Positions 24,009 to 32,530 of a DNA stretch of 51,335 nucleotides are shown in pieces. This DNA is from Ruminococcus sp. (lineage in GTDB: Bacteria > Bacillota > Clostridia > Oscillospirales > Ruminococcaceae). Position 1 is the first letter of the stretch. Every line of letters starts with the position of its first letter. Location of the stretch: positions 1 through 51,335 of the forward strand of contig JAFXNC010000014.1 of assembly GCA_017529875.1 (NCBI GenBank). Direction: 5' to 3'. Made by a program: the position numbers and the translations under genes. The notes below the pieces were generated by a model, which saw only the letters and a program-made list of their open reading frames with translations, was not told the DNA's origin and did no database searches.

Positions 24009-27000
24009 ATGGCAAGAAAAATGAAAACCATGGATGGAAACAACGCTGCTGCATGGGCTTCATACCCCTTTACAGAAGTCGCTGCTATCTATCCGATCAC
24101 ACCCTCGTCGGTAATGGCGGAGCATACGGACGAATGGTCAGCTAAGGGTCAGAAGAATATCTTCGGCACACCCGTTAAGGTGACTGAGATGCAGTCCGAG
24201 GCCGGTGCTGCCGGTGCAGTTCACGGCTCCCTTTCCGCAGGCGCTCTGACTACGACTTATACTGCTTCACAGGGTCTTCTCCTGATGATCCCGAATATGT
24301 ATAAGATCGCCGGTGAGCTGCTCCCCTGCGTTATCCACGTTTCCGCAAGATGCGTAGCCTCCCACGCGCTGAACATCTTCGGCGACCACTCCGACATCTA
24401 TGCCTGCCGTCAGACCGGCTTTGCAATGCTCTGCTCGTCCAACGTTCAGGAAGTTATGGATCTCGGCACAGTCGCTCATCTCTCGACGATCAAGGGCAGA
24501 GTTCCTTTCCTGCATTTCTTCGACGGCTTCCGTACCTCTCACGAGATCCAGAAGATCGAGGTATGGGATCAGGCTGACGTTGCCGAGATGGTTGACATGG
24601 ACGCTATCGAGGCATTCAGAAAGAGAGCTATCAACCCCGAGCATCCCGTGCTCCGCGGTACAGCTCAGAACGGCGATATCTTCTTCCAGGCCCGTGAGGC
24701 CTGCAACCCCTACTATGACGCTATCCCCGGCATCGTAGAGGAGTATATGGACAAGGTCAATGCCAAGATAGGCACCGACTACAAGCTCTTTAACTACTAC
24801 GGCGCTCCCGATGCTACTCACGTTATCGTTGCTATGGGTTCCGTTTGCGACACTATCGAGGAGACTATCGACTACCTCAACGCCAACGAGGGCACCAAGC
24901 TGGGTCTCGTGAAGGTCCGTCTGTACAGACCTTTCTGCGCGGACAAGCTGGTAGCTGCTATCCCCGACACCTGCGAGCAGGTTTCTGTTCTTGACAGGAC
25001 CAAGGAGCCCGGTTCTCTCGGCGAGCCTCTCTACCTCGACGTAGTTGCAGCTCTCAAGGGCACCAAGTTCCACGATATCCCTGTTGCTACCGGCCGTTAC
25101 GGTCTCGGCTCCAAGGATACCACTCCCGCTCAGATCAAGGCTGTATTCTGGAACGCAAGCTGGAAGGATACCTTCAAGCCCCGCTTCACTATCGGCATCG
25201 AGGACGACGTTACCAACCTCTCTCTCGCTACCGAGGAGAAGCTGGATTCCGCTCCTGCCGGCACTACTGCCTGCAAGTTCTGGGGCCTCGGCGCTGACGG
25301 TACCGTTGGTGCCAACAAGAACTCTATCAAGATCATCGGCGACCACACCGATCTCTATGCTCAGGCTTACTTCGCCTATGACTCCAAGAAGTCCGGCGGC
25401 GTAACCGTTTCTCACCTGAGATTCGGCAAGACTCCCATCAAGTCCACCTACCTCATCAACCAGGCTGATTTCGTTGCCTGCCATAACGAGAGCTATATCA
25501 ACAAGTATGATATGGTCTCCGACATCAAGCCCGGCGGAACCTTCCTGCTCAACTGCCAGTGGGATGCCAAGGAGCTTGAAAAGCATCTGCCCGGTCAGGT
25601 AAAGAGAACTATCGCCAACAACAACATCAAGTTCTATACTATCAACGGCGTTAAGATCGGTAAGGAAGTCGGCCTCGGCAAGAGGATCAACACCGTTCTC
25701 CAGTCCGCATTCTTCAAGCTCGCCAACATCATTCCTATCGAGGATGCTGTTAAGTATATGAAGGACGCTGCCACCGCTTCCTACTCCAGAAAGGGTGACG
25801 CTATCGTTAAGATGAACCATGACGCTATCGACGCCGGCTATCAGCAGGTAGTTGAGGTCAAGGTCCCCGCAAGCTGGAAGAAGGCTAAGGATACCGCTAT
25901 GGGTATGCCCAAGGCCAAGTGCGCTGACAAGGTGCTGGAGAAGTTCGTAAACGAGATCCAGATCCCCTGCAACGAGCAGAAGGGTGACACTCTCCCCGTT
26001 TCTACCTTCACCCATATGGCTGACGGTACCTTCCCCCAGGGCTCCGCTGCTTTCGAGAAGCGCGGCATCGCTGTTGACGTTCCCGCATGGGACGGCGCAA
26101 ACTGCATCCAGTGCAACTTCTGCTCTTATGTATGTCCTCACGCCGTTATCCGTCCCGTTATCATGACCGAGGCTGAGCTCAAGAAGGCTCCCAAGCTCGC
26201 TCAGGAGAAGGCTGTTCCCGTTACCGGTATGGCCGGCTACTTCTTCGTAATGACTATGTCTGCTCTGGACTGCACAGGCTGCGGCTCCTGCGTAAACGTA
26301 TGTCCCGGCAAGAAGGGCAACAAGGCTCTGTCCATGATGCCTCTCGAGAGCCAGCTGGCTGAGCAGGAGGTATTCAACTACGGTCTTACCCTGGCTGAGA
26401 AGCCTGAGGTACTTGAGAAGTTCAAGGCTACCACCGTTAAGGGCTCCCAGTTCAAGCAGCCCCTGCTTGAGTTCTCCGGCGCCTGCGCAGGCTGCGGCGA
26501 GACTCCTTATGCTAAGCTCGTAACACAGCTCTTCGGCGACAGAATGTATATCGCCAACGCTACCGGATGCTCCTCTATCTGGGGCGGCTCGGCTCCCTCT
26601 ACTCCTTACACCGTAAACAAGGCAGGCAAGGGTCCCGCCTGGGCTAACTCCCTGTTCGAGGATAACGCTGAGTACGGCTACGGTATGTTCCTTGCTCAGA
26701 ACACCATCCGTCAGAGAACTATCGCTAAGGTACTCGAGCTGGAGAAGACCACCAAGAACGCCGGCCTGAAGAAGGCTATCGAGGGTTATCTCTCCACCGT
26801 TGACGACGGCGCTGCCAACACTCCCGCTACCGAGGCTCTGGTCGCTGCTCTGAAGAAGACCAAGACCAAGGCTGCTGACGAGATCCTGAAGGATGCTGAC
26901 TTCCTCCGCAAGAAGTCCCTGTGGATCTTCGGCGGTGACGGCTGGGCTTACGATATCGGATTCTCCGGCCTTGATCACGTTATCGCTTCCGGCGAGGACG

Positions 27001-27578
27001 TAAACATCTTCGTATTCGATACCGAGGTTTACTCCAACACCGGCGGACAGTCCTCCAAGTCCACTCCTACCGGCGCTATCGCTCAGTTCGCTGCTGCCGG
27101 CAAGGAAGTCAAGAAGAAGGATCTGGCCGGCATCGCAATGAGCTACGGCTACGTTTACGTTGCACACATCTCCATGGGTGCCGACATGAACCAGTGCCTG
27201 AAGGCTATCAGCGAGGCTGAGGCTTATCACGGTCCTTCCCTGATAATCGCTTATGCTCCCTGCATCAACCACGGTATCAAGGGCGGTATGTCCATCGCTC
27301 AGACCGAGGAGAAGAAGGCAGTTGAGTGCGGTTACTGGCATCTGTACAGATACAATCCTCAGCTCAAGCTGGAGGGCAAGAATCCCTTCTCCCTCGACAG
27401 CAAGGCTCCTACCAAGGATTACAAGGACTTCCTCATGGGTGAGGTTCGTTACAACTCCCTCGTTAAGCAGAACCCTGAGAGAGCAGAGAAGCTCTTCGAC
27501 AAGGCTATCAAGAACGCAGCTGACAGATACGATTATCTCGTAAGATACTCGAAGCTGTACAACGACGAGAACAAGTAA
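24009..27578 (+). CDS. nifJ: Pyruvate:ferredoxin (flavodoxin) oxidoreductase
   Basis: 1189 residues, a one-chain PFOR. It oxidises pyruvate to acetyl-CoA and CO2 and reduces ferredoxin, the central step of fermentation in strict anaerobes. Order: domain I with YPITPSS (about 30) for pyruvate/TPP, CoA-binding region, two [4Fe-4S] clusters in a ferredoxin-like domain (CIQCNFCSYVCP near 700; CTGCGSCVNVCPG near 757), then the TPP domain with the proximal-cluster cysteines (CAGCGE near 822) and the Mg-TPP motif GDGWAYDIG (about 977). Start at 24009 rather than 23997, since AAAGGA abuts the earlier ATG. Strongly biased codons suggest very high expression. Confidence 0.96.
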   Translation: MARKMKTMDGNNAAAWASYPFTEVAAIYPITPSSVMAEHTDEWSAKGQKNIFGTPVKVTEMQSEAGAAGAVHGSLSAGALTTTYTASQGLLLMIPNMYKIAGELLPCVIHVSARCVASHALNIFGDHSDIYACRQTGFAMLCSSNVQEVMDLGTVAHLSTIKGRVPFLHFFDGFRTSHEIQKIEVWDQADVAEMVDMDAIEAFRKRAINPEHPVLRGTAQNGDIFFQAREACNPYYDAIPGIVEEYMDKVNAKIGTDYKLFNYYGAPDATHVIVAMGSVCDTIEETIDYLNANEGTKLGLVKVRLYRPFCADKLVAAIPDTCEQVSVLDRTKEPGSLGEPLYLDVVAALKGTKFHDIPVATGRYGLGSKDTTPAQIKAVFWNASWKDTFKPRFTIGIEDDVTNLSLATEEKLDSAPAGTTACKFWGLGADGTVGANKNSIKIIGDHTDLYAQAYFAYDSKKSGGVTVSHLRFGKTPIKSTYLINQADFVACHNESYINKYDMVSDIKPGGTFLLNCQWDAKELEKHLPGQVKRTIANNNIKFYTINGVKIGKEVGLGKRINTVLQSAFFKLANIIPIEDAVKYMKDAATASYSRKGDAIVKMNHDAIDAGYQQVVEVKVPASWKKAKDTAMGMPKAKCADKVLEKFVNEIQIPCNEQKGDTLPVSTFTHMADGTFPQGSAAFEKRGIAVDVPAWDGANCIQCNFCSYVCPHAVIRPVIMTEAELKKAPKLAQEKAVPVTGMAGYFFVMTMSALDCTGCGSCVNVCPGKKGNKALSMMPLESQLAEQEVFNYGLTLAEKPEVLEKFKATTVKGSQFKQPLLEFSGACAGCGETPYAKLVTQLFGDRMYIANATGCSSIWGGSAPSTPYTVNKAGKGPAWANSLFEDNAEYGYGMFLAQNTIRQRTIAKVLELEKTTKNAGLKKAIEGYLSTVDDGAANTPATEALVAALKKTKTKAADEILKDADFLRKKSLWIFGGDGWAYDIGFSGLDHVIASGEDVNIFVFDTEVYSNTGGQSSKSTPTGAIAQFAAAGKEVKKKDLAGIAMSYGYVYVAHISMGADMNQCLKAISEAEAYHGPSLIIAYAPCINHGIKGGMSIAQTEEKKAVECGYWHLYRYNPQLKLEGKNPFSLDSKAPTKDYKDFLMGEVRYNSLVKQNPERAEKLFDKAIKNAADRYDYLVRYSKLYNDENK

Positions 27579-27599
27579 TTCCCCCAAGCATAATAACAT

Positions 27600-27628
27600 C
27601 CCCCTCCGGTCTCCGGAGGGGGATCTTT
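27600..27628 (+). terminator. Terminator after PFOR
   Basis: Perfect 10-bp stem CCCCCTCCGG/CCGGAGGGGG (27600-27609, 27613-27622), loop TCT, followed by ATCTTTGTT. Confidence 0.85.
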
Positions 27629-27631
27629 GTT

Positions 27632-27783
27632 ATATAAATAATAAATAAAAAAGAATAAAGAAGAAAGAATAATTGCGGTGTCCGCTTTGCGGACGATTTT
27701 TTTATCATCGCCGAAGGCGATACCGGAGAGCTTTAGCTCTCTATTATTCTTTATTCTTTATTCTTTATTATTTATTCTTTTAG
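27632..27783. repeat. Palindromic intergenic element, copy 3
   Basis: A-rich arm, hairpin GTCCGC-TTT-GCGGAC, spacer GATTTTTTTATC, hairpin ATCGCC-GAA-GGCGAT, an additional GAGAGC-TTTA-GCTCTC hairpin, then a T-rich arm. Lies between the convergent PFOR and upp genes. Confidence 0.85.
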
Positions 27784-27835
27784 CGGCGGCGCGGTCAAGG
27801 CACGATAAGCAAAAACAGCTTTCCCGCCGCCGCGC

Positions 27836-28465
27836 TCAAAGCGTCCCGAAGATACGGTCTCCTGCGTCGCCGAGGCCGGGGACTATGTAGGAGTTCTCGT
27901 TGAGGCCTTCGTCCACGTTGCCTACGTAGATGTCGATGTCCGGGTGAGCTTTTTGCAGGGCTTCAAGACCCTCCGGCGCCGCGATGAGGCAGAGGAACTT
28001 GATCTTCCTGCAGCCCTTGGTCTTGATGAAATCTATGGCGTGGATCGCCGAGCCGCCGGTAGCCAGCATGGGGTCGGGGAGGATGACGGTCATGTCCGAC
28101 ACCGCCTTGGGGAGCTTGCAGTAGTACTCGTAGGGCTTGTGGGTCTCCTCGTCCCGGGCAAGTCCGATGTGGCCTACCTTGGCGTTGGGCACCAGTGCCA
28201 GCAGTCCGCTGACCATGCCCAGTCCTGCCCGGAGTATGGGCACGATGGCGAGCTTGCCCCCGGTGAGCATGGGCTGGACGGTCTCGGTGATAGGGGTCTT
28301 GACCTTCACCGGCTCTGTGGGCAGGTCGCGCAGAGCCTCATAGCCCATGAGCATGGATATTTCTTCAACAAGAGTGCGGAACTCTTTTGTCCCGGTGGTC
28401 TCGTCCCGCAGGAGGGTTATCTTGTGTTTCACAAGGGGGTGATCCATGATAAATGTCTTTCCCAT
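27836..28465 (-). CDS. upp: Uracil phosphoribosyltransferase
   Basis: 209 residues, exactly the usual size. Converts uracil and PRPP to UMP in pyrimidine salvage. The PRPP loop [12 protein letters not shown] (about 128) and the uracil-binding C-terminal stretch [15 protein letters not shown] (about 190) are intact. ATG at 28465 is chosen because AAAGGA lies nine bases upstream; an ATG at 28474 abuts that site. It lies six bases beyond the hpt stop. A GC-rich 8-bp hairpin (27783-27790 with 27826-27833) follows the stop but has no T tract. Confidence 0.95.
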   Translation of the reverse strand: MGKTFIMDHPLVKHKITLLRDETTGTKEFRTLVEEISMLMGYEALRDLPTEPVKVKTPITETVQPMLTGGKLAIVPILRAGLGMVSGLLALVPNAKVGHIGLARDEETHKPYEYYCKLPKAVSDMTVILPDPMLATGGSAIHAIDFIKTKGCRKIKFLCLIAAPEGLEALQKAHPDIDIYVGNVDEGLNENSYIVPGLGDAGDRIFGTL

Positions 28466-28470
28466 AATGA

Positions 28471-29037
28471 TCATTCCTTTCCGCCGATGCTCTCGTCATA
28501 CTCGGCTATGTAGGGCAGGTTGCGGTAATACTCGCCGCAGTCCAGGCCGTAGCCTATCACAAAGTGGTCGGGGATAGTGAACAGCGAAACGTCGGCGTCG
28601 ATCTTCACCACCCGGCGGGAGGGCTTGTCCAGCAGGGTCACGATCTTGAGAGACAGTGGATCCCTTGCCCGGAGCAGCTTCACGATCTCCGAGAGGGTCC
28701 TGCCGGTGTCGATGATGTCCTCGACGATGACCACATGGTACTTGCTGATGTCCTGGGTCAGGTCGTAGGTGATCTCGACGCTGCCGTTTGAGGACGTACC
28801 GGAGAAATAGCTCTGTGCCGCCATGAACCCTATCTCGCAGGGGATGGTGACGGCTCTTGTCAGGTCGGCAAGGAAGATGAAGGCGCCTTTGAGCACGCTC
28901 ACCAAAAGCAGAGGCTTGCCCTCATACTCCCGGCTCAGCTGCTCGCCGCACTCATGTATCCTGTCCCTGATCTCGGTCTCGGTTATCAGTATCCGGCTGA
29001 TCTTTTTCTCAAAACTGCTCTTATCAGTAACGGTCAT
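28471..29037 (-). CDS. hpt: Hypoxanthine phosphoribosyltransferase
   Basis: 188 residues. Transfers phosphoribose from PRPP to hypoxanthine/guanine in purine salvage. The PRPP motif [14 protein letters not shown] (about 99-112), the [10 protein letters not shown] loop and the C-terminal [18 protein letters not shown] match the family. The ATG at 29037 has GAGG eight bases upstream; the frame also has a GTG nine bases earlier. First gene of a two-gene salvage unit with upp. Confidence 0.95.
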   Translation of the reverse strand: MTVTDKSSFEKKISRILITETEIRDRIHECGEQLSREYEGKPLLLVSVLKGAFIFLADLTRAVTIPCEIGFMAAQSYFSGTSSNGSVEITYDLTQDISKYHVVIVEDIIDTGRTLSEIVKLLRARDPLSLKIVTLLDKPSRRVVKIDADVSLFTIPDHFVIGYGLDCGEYYRNLPYIAEYDESIGGKE

Positions 29038-29070
29038 AACGAACACCTCGATACTTTTTGATTTGACATA

Positions 29071-29099
29071 AGTATACCATAAACGGGGGGATGTGTCAA
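29071..29099 (-). promoter_or_regulatory. Promoter of hpt-upp
   Basis: Minus strand TTGACA (29094-29099), 17-nt spacer, TATACT (29071-29076). Confidence 0.75.
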
Positions 29100-29139
29100 G
29101 GTGGAGCAGGTTGTTGACAGGTCAGGCGTATAATATAAA

Positions 29140-29280
29140 AGGGGTTGTCAGAGGCGGCAGATCTCGTACAGTCCGCACGCCGACGGTACGACAGGGAGCG
29201 ATCCCGAGAGATGCAGGAGGATGCTGCGTCTGCCTGATAACCATTTTTTCGGAGCCGCTTCGGGAGACCGGGCGGTTTTT
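29140..29280 (+). ncRNA. Candidate structured RNA with terminator
   Basis: No protein-like frame with a ribosome binding site is present. A nested fold can be drawn: GGCAGA (29156-29161) closes with TCTGCC (29229-29234); inside are CGTAC/GTACG (29165-29169, 29186-29190) with GTC/GAC above it, GGGA-GCGA-TCCC (29194-29205, a GNRA loop), and GCAG/CTGC (29213-29216, 29224-29227). It ends in a run of T (29244-29249) and a terminator CCGC-TT-CGG-GAGA-CCG-G-GCGG plus T tract (29255-29280). A TATAAT at 29129-29134 lacks a good -35 box. Not tRNA, SRP RNA, tmRNA or a riboswitch known to me. Confidence 0.45.
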
Positions 29281-29305
29281 CTGTAACAAAACCCCCGCAT
29301 AAACC

Positions 29306-29334
29306 TTGACATTTCACCGCCGATAGTGTATAAT
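29306..29334 (+). promoter_or_regulatory. Promoter upstream of the small unknown gene and RT
   Basis: TTGACA (29306-29311), 17-nt spacer, TATAAT (29329-29334), a near-consensus promoter that may also serve the RT RNA and RT gene. Confidence 0.82.
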
Positions 29335-29370
29335 TATTTTGCAGTGATCATTACCGAAGGAGGTATACTT

Positions 29371-29883
29371 ATGGGTCTTCTTTCCAAGCTGTTCGGCAAG
29401 ACCGTCGAGGACGCCGCCGCTGATATGTTCGGCAGCGAGAAACACTATTTCGATAACCTGAGAAGCGATGACGCGCCCCCTCAGCCCCCAAAACCGGCTG
29501 CCAAAAAAGGCTCCGCGCCCCCTCCGAGAGGCAATTGCCCCTGGGGTGAGCTGATGCCCGCCGAGGAGAACCAGTATTCCTTCAACGGTTCATATATCCA
29601 GTACTTCGAGAAGATATTCGGGGCTGATTTTTCATCTTACCAGATCAGCCACGCCCCCGGTCAGGGACGCAGCATCCACCACGCTGAGGTCTTCACTTTT
29701 ATGAACGGCGGTAGGGTCGCCCTGATCGTCGAGCTCATGAGCGAAAAGAGCTCCAGCCGCGCCCTGCGGGACAAGTGCCAGCGGGACGGCGTGCCGTATC
29801 TGCGGTTCTACTACGATCATGACGGCTGGTGGAACGCCCGCTCCTATGTGACCGACCGGGTAAGAGCAAGGCTGTCGGTCTGA
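29371..29883 (+). CDS. Unknown conserved-looking protein upstream of the RT
   Basis: 170 residues, family not recognised. Residues ~45-70 are Pro/Lys/Ala-rich and likely a flexible linker after a short helical N-terminus (LLSKLFGKTVEDAAADMFG). The C-terminal part (about 75-170) has alternating strands and helices, including VALIVELMSEKSSSRALRD and GVPYLRFYYDH, vaguely like the core of restriction-endonuclease-fold DUF2726 proteins (E-x-x-S-E-K), an untested guess. No signal peptide. GAAGGAGG precedes the ATG at 29371. The RT-associated inverted-repeat RNA begins 14 bases after the stop. Confidence 0.65.
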   Translation: MGLLSKLFGKTVEDAAADMFGSEKHYFDNLRSDDAPPQPPKPAAKKGSAPPPRGNCPWGELMPAEENQYSFNGSYIQYFEKIFGADFSSYQISHAPGQGRSIHHAEVFTFMNGGRVALIVELMSEKSSSRALRDKCQRDGVPYLRFYYDHDGWWNARSYVTDRVRARLSV

Positions 29884-29896
29884 TATCATACAAAAC

Positions 29897-30025
29897 AGCA
29901 GAGGGAGAACGCTTTGCGCCTGCGGAGGGTCAGGCATGGGGCTGACGCGGCTTCGCAGGCAGCCGCCCCGTGTACGGCCTTGTATATCCAAGAATTTCTT
30001 GGATTTAACTTTTTCTCCCTCTGCT
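29897..30025 (+). ncRNA. Candidate RT-associated RNA closed by a 13-bp inverted repeat
   Basis: A perfect 13-bp inverted repeat, AGCAGAGGGAGAA (29897-29909) and its complement (30013-30025), encloses three hairpins: a long one pairing 29918-29927 with 29951-29960 (10 bp, one wobble) topped by GTCAG/CTGAC (29929-29933, 29942-29946); a short GCCG/CGGC (29962-29965, 29975-29978); and a perfect 9-bp ATCCAAGAA/TTCTTGGAT (29986-29994, 29996-30004). It fills nearly all the gap between the upstream gene and the RT start at 30048. The layout recalls retron msr-msd RNA with a1/a2 repeats. No T tract follows, so it is not a simple terminator. Confidence 0.6.
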
Positions 30026-30047
30026 TATATTATTTGGCGGTGTTGAT

Positions 30048-31268
30048 ATGTCTCTGCTCCATATGCTCTCCGAGGCGGGATGCTGGGAGAGCTTTTACAG
30101 ATACAAATGCTCCCTTGCCTGCCCGAAGCAGTTTGCAAAGGAGCTGAGAGCCTTCATCGACAGTCAGGGCTACCTGCCGGTCTGCGGGCGCATAAGCCGC
30201 GGGGAGGCCTTTCCGCTGCCGGAGCGCTCGGTCATCAGCAAGCAGGGCAGGGACAAAAAGCGGGTGGTCTACATCTACCCCAAGGCCGAAAATACAGTTC
30301 TCAAGCTGCTGACCCACCTGATGCTGCGGCACTATGACGGCATATTCGCACCGGGGCTCTACTCATTCAGACCCGGACGCACCGCACAGCAGGCCTTCCG
30401 CAGCCTTGCCAACACCCCCGGCATCGGGGAGATGTACAGCTACAAGGCGGATATCAGCAACTACTTCAACTCGGTGGATATAAGTCTTCTGCTGCCCGTG
30501 CTGGAGCGGGTCACAGCCGATGACCCGGAGCTGTACTCCTTTCTGCGCTCGCTGCTATGTGAGCCCCGGGTGCTGGAGCGGGGCGTACCCCTCACCGAGA
30601 GCAAGGGCATCATGGCTGGCACACCCCTGTCGGCATTCTATGCGAATCTCTTTCTGTCGGAGCTTGACCGGCGCTTTGCCGAAAAGGGCGTACCCTACGC
30701 CCGGTACTCCGACGATATCATATTATTCTCCCCCGACCGCCGGGAGCTGGATGATCTCGCCTCTGAGGTGAGAGATCACCTCGCGCAGAGGGGGCTGACC
30801 CTCAACCCCGAAAAAGAGAGCTTTACTTCCCCCGGGGAGAAATGGGTCTTTCTGGGACTGAGCTGTGAGGGGGGCACGGTGGACATCGCACCGGCCTCGG
30901 TGACCAAGCTCAAAGCCCGTATGCGCCGCAAGACCCGGGCTCTCGACCGTTGGCAGCAGCGCAGCGGCGCCGGACGTGAAAGCGCCGCCAAGGCCTTTAT
31001 CCGCATATTTGACCGCAAGCTGTTCGAGGCGGGGGCGGATAACGAGCTTTCCTGGGCTCACTGGTATTTCCCGGTGATCAACACCGACCAAAGCCTTCGG
31101 CTGCTGGACGCCTACGCACAGGACTGTCTCAGGTTCCTGCTCAGCGGCAGGCGCACCAAGTCAAGGTACTCGGTGAGGTACGGACAGCTCAAAGCCCTGG
31201 GTTACAGGAGCCTCGTACACGAATACTACTTACGAATAAACGCCGCGAACCGGGACAAAGACGGCTGA
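30048..31268 (+). CDS. Free-standing reverse transcriptase, uncharacterised lineage
   Basis: 406 residues. RT blocks in order: KRVVYIYPKAENTVLKLL (about 71-88), YSFRPGRTAQQAF (105-117), first catalytic Asp in KADISNYF (D135), AGTPLSAF (190-197), the YSDD active site (220-223), and the FLG block (258-260), then a basic thumb-like region to the end. The fingers resemble group II intron-like RTs, but there is no intron RNA around the gene and no HNH or maturase DNA-binding domain. Retron NAxxH and VTG motifs, and DGR features, are absent. Weak ribosome site (GGTG). alr starts 24 bases downstream. Probably a domesticated RT with a cellular or defence role. Confidence 0.88.
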   Translation: MSLLHMLSEAGCWESFYRYKCSLACPKQFAKELRAFIDSQGYLPVCGRISRGEAFPLPERSVISKQGRDKKRVVYIYPKAENTVLKLLTHLMLRHYDGIFAPGLYSFRPGRTAQQAFRSLANTPGIGEMYSYKADISNYFNSVDISLLLPVLERVTADDPELYSFLRSLLCEPRVLERGVPLTESKGIMAGTPLSAFYANLFLSELDRRFAEKGVPYARYSDDIILFSPDRRELDDLASEVRDHLAQRGLTLNPEKESFTSPGEKWVFLGLSCEGGTVDIAPASVTKLKARMRRKTRALDRWQQRSGAGRESAAKAFIRIFDRKLFEAGADNELSWAHWYFPVINTDQSLRLLDAYAQDCLRFLLSGRRTKSRYSVRYGQLKALGYRSLVHEYYLRINAANRDKDG

Positions 31269-31292
31269 GCGGCCTGTAAAGGACGATAGTTT

Positions 31293-32462
31293 ATGGACAT
31301 GATAAAACGTACATGGGCGGAGATACACCTGGACAGACTGGCTGTCAACCTGATGAACTACTGCGCCTGCTTAAAGGGCGAGACGCAGCTGCTCTGCGTG
31401 GTGAAGGCCTCCTGCTACGGACACGCCGACCTTGCCATATGTCCCTATCTTGAAAAGGAGCTGGGCATCAAGTGGTTCGCGGTATCCAATGCGGATGAAG
31501 CCCTGAGACTGCGCAATATGGGCATCTCCGGGAATGTGCTGATACTGGGCTATACCCCGCCGGAGGCTGTATTCGAGCTGGCGGAGCACAACATAATCCA
31601 GGCCGTCACCGACTACGACTATGCCGTTTCACTCAACGAGGCCATCAACGGCTACGGCAAGCCTCTGCGCTGCCATGTAGCCATAGATACAGGCATGACC
31701 CGCATAGGTCTGCGGGGGACTCCGGAGGAGATAGCTCAGACCCTTTACAACATATACGACCTTGACGATCTGCTGCTGGACGGCATCTTCACCCACTACG
31801 CCGTGGCAGACAGCGCTGACGAGGACAACAAGGCCTACACCGCCGCCCAGACCGAGAAATTCTTCGCCGTCCGGGACGCGGCTGCAAGGCTGGGGGTAAC
31901 GCCTGCACAGTGCCACTGCCTCAATTCCGCAGCCGGAGTATACTGCCCCGACGAGCGCTCAACGCTGGCAAGGCTTGGCATCATCCTCTACGGGCTTTAT
32001 CCCGACCCTGCAACGCCGCTGCCCTTTGAGCTGTCACCTGTTATGGAGCTGCGCTCCACCATATCTCAGGTCAAGCGCATCGAGGCGGGGGAAAGCGTCA
32101 GCTACGGCAGGACCTTCACCGCTGACAGGCCCATGATGCTGGCTACCGTCACCTGCGGCTATGCCGACGGCTGGCCCAGAGCCCTCTCCAACAAGGGGGA
32201 GGTACTGCTCCACGGCAAGCGTGCCAGGATAGTGGGCAGGGTATGCATGGATCAGTTCATGATAGACGTTACCGACATCCCCGAGGCCGCCCAGCATGAT
32301 ACTGTGACCCTCATCGGCACCGACGGAGACGAGACCGTCACCGCCGACGACGTGGCAGGACTTGCCGGCACCATAGGCTACGAGATCACCTGCGGCATAA
32401 GCTCCCGGGTGCCGAGAGTAGTCTACAAGGGCGGGGAAAGGCTCGGAGTTTACCGGGTATGA
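31293..32462 (+). CDS. alr: Alanine racemase
   Basis: 389 residues, usual length. PLP-binding TIM barrel with Lys38 in VVKASCYGHAD (most relatives read VKANAYGHG, so the loop is slightly divergent), and the catalytic Tyr in SVSYGRTF (about 271) plus MDQFMIDVT in the C-terminal beta domain. Makes D-alanine for peptidoglycan. AAAGGA lies nine bases before ATG. It sits inside the RT-recQ gene string, which is not an obvious functional partner. A GCGGCAG/CTGCCGC hairpin (32475-32504) separates it from recQ. Confidence 0.93.
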   Translation: MDMIKRTWAEIHLDRLAVNLMNYCACLKGETQLLCVVKASCYGHADLAICPYLEKELGIKWFAVSNADEALRLRNMGISGNVLILGYTPPEAVFELAEHNIIQAVTDYDYAVSLNEAINGYGKPLRCHVAIDTGMTRIGLRGTPEEIAQTLYNIYDLDDLLLDGIFTHYAVADSADEDNKAYTAAQTEKFFAVRDAAARLGVTPAQCHCLNSAAGVYCPDERSTLARLGIILYGLYPDPATPLPFELSPVMELRSTISQVKRIEAGESVSYGRTFTADRPMMLATVTCGYADGWPRALSNKGEVLLHGKRARIVGRVCMDQFMIDVTDIPEAAQHDTVTLIGTDGDETVTADDVAGLAGTIGYEITCGISSRVPRVVYKGGERLGVYRV

Positions 32463-32530
32463 TATCAAACACAAGCGGCAGGATCGCAGAAGCGGCTCTG
32501 CCGCAGCTCATATAAGGGGGAAAAAGTCAG

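Noticed and set aside
24267..27599. 1110-codon minus-strand frame opposite PFOR
   Set aside because: It mirrors the strongly biased codons of PFOR, has no ribosome binding site and a Leu/Val/Ser/Gly-rich composition with no motif.
29101..29134. Promoter TTGACA...TATAAT at 29114-29134
   Set aside because: The two boxes are only 9 nt apart, too close for a sigma-A promoter; no other -35 fits the TATAAT.
30048..31268. RT as retron, group II intron or DGR
   Set aside because: No NAxxH/VTG motifs for a retron RT, no domain V/VI-like RNA or HNH for an intron, and no template/variable repeats or Avd-like gene for a DGR. The retron-like RNA layout is kept as a finding only.
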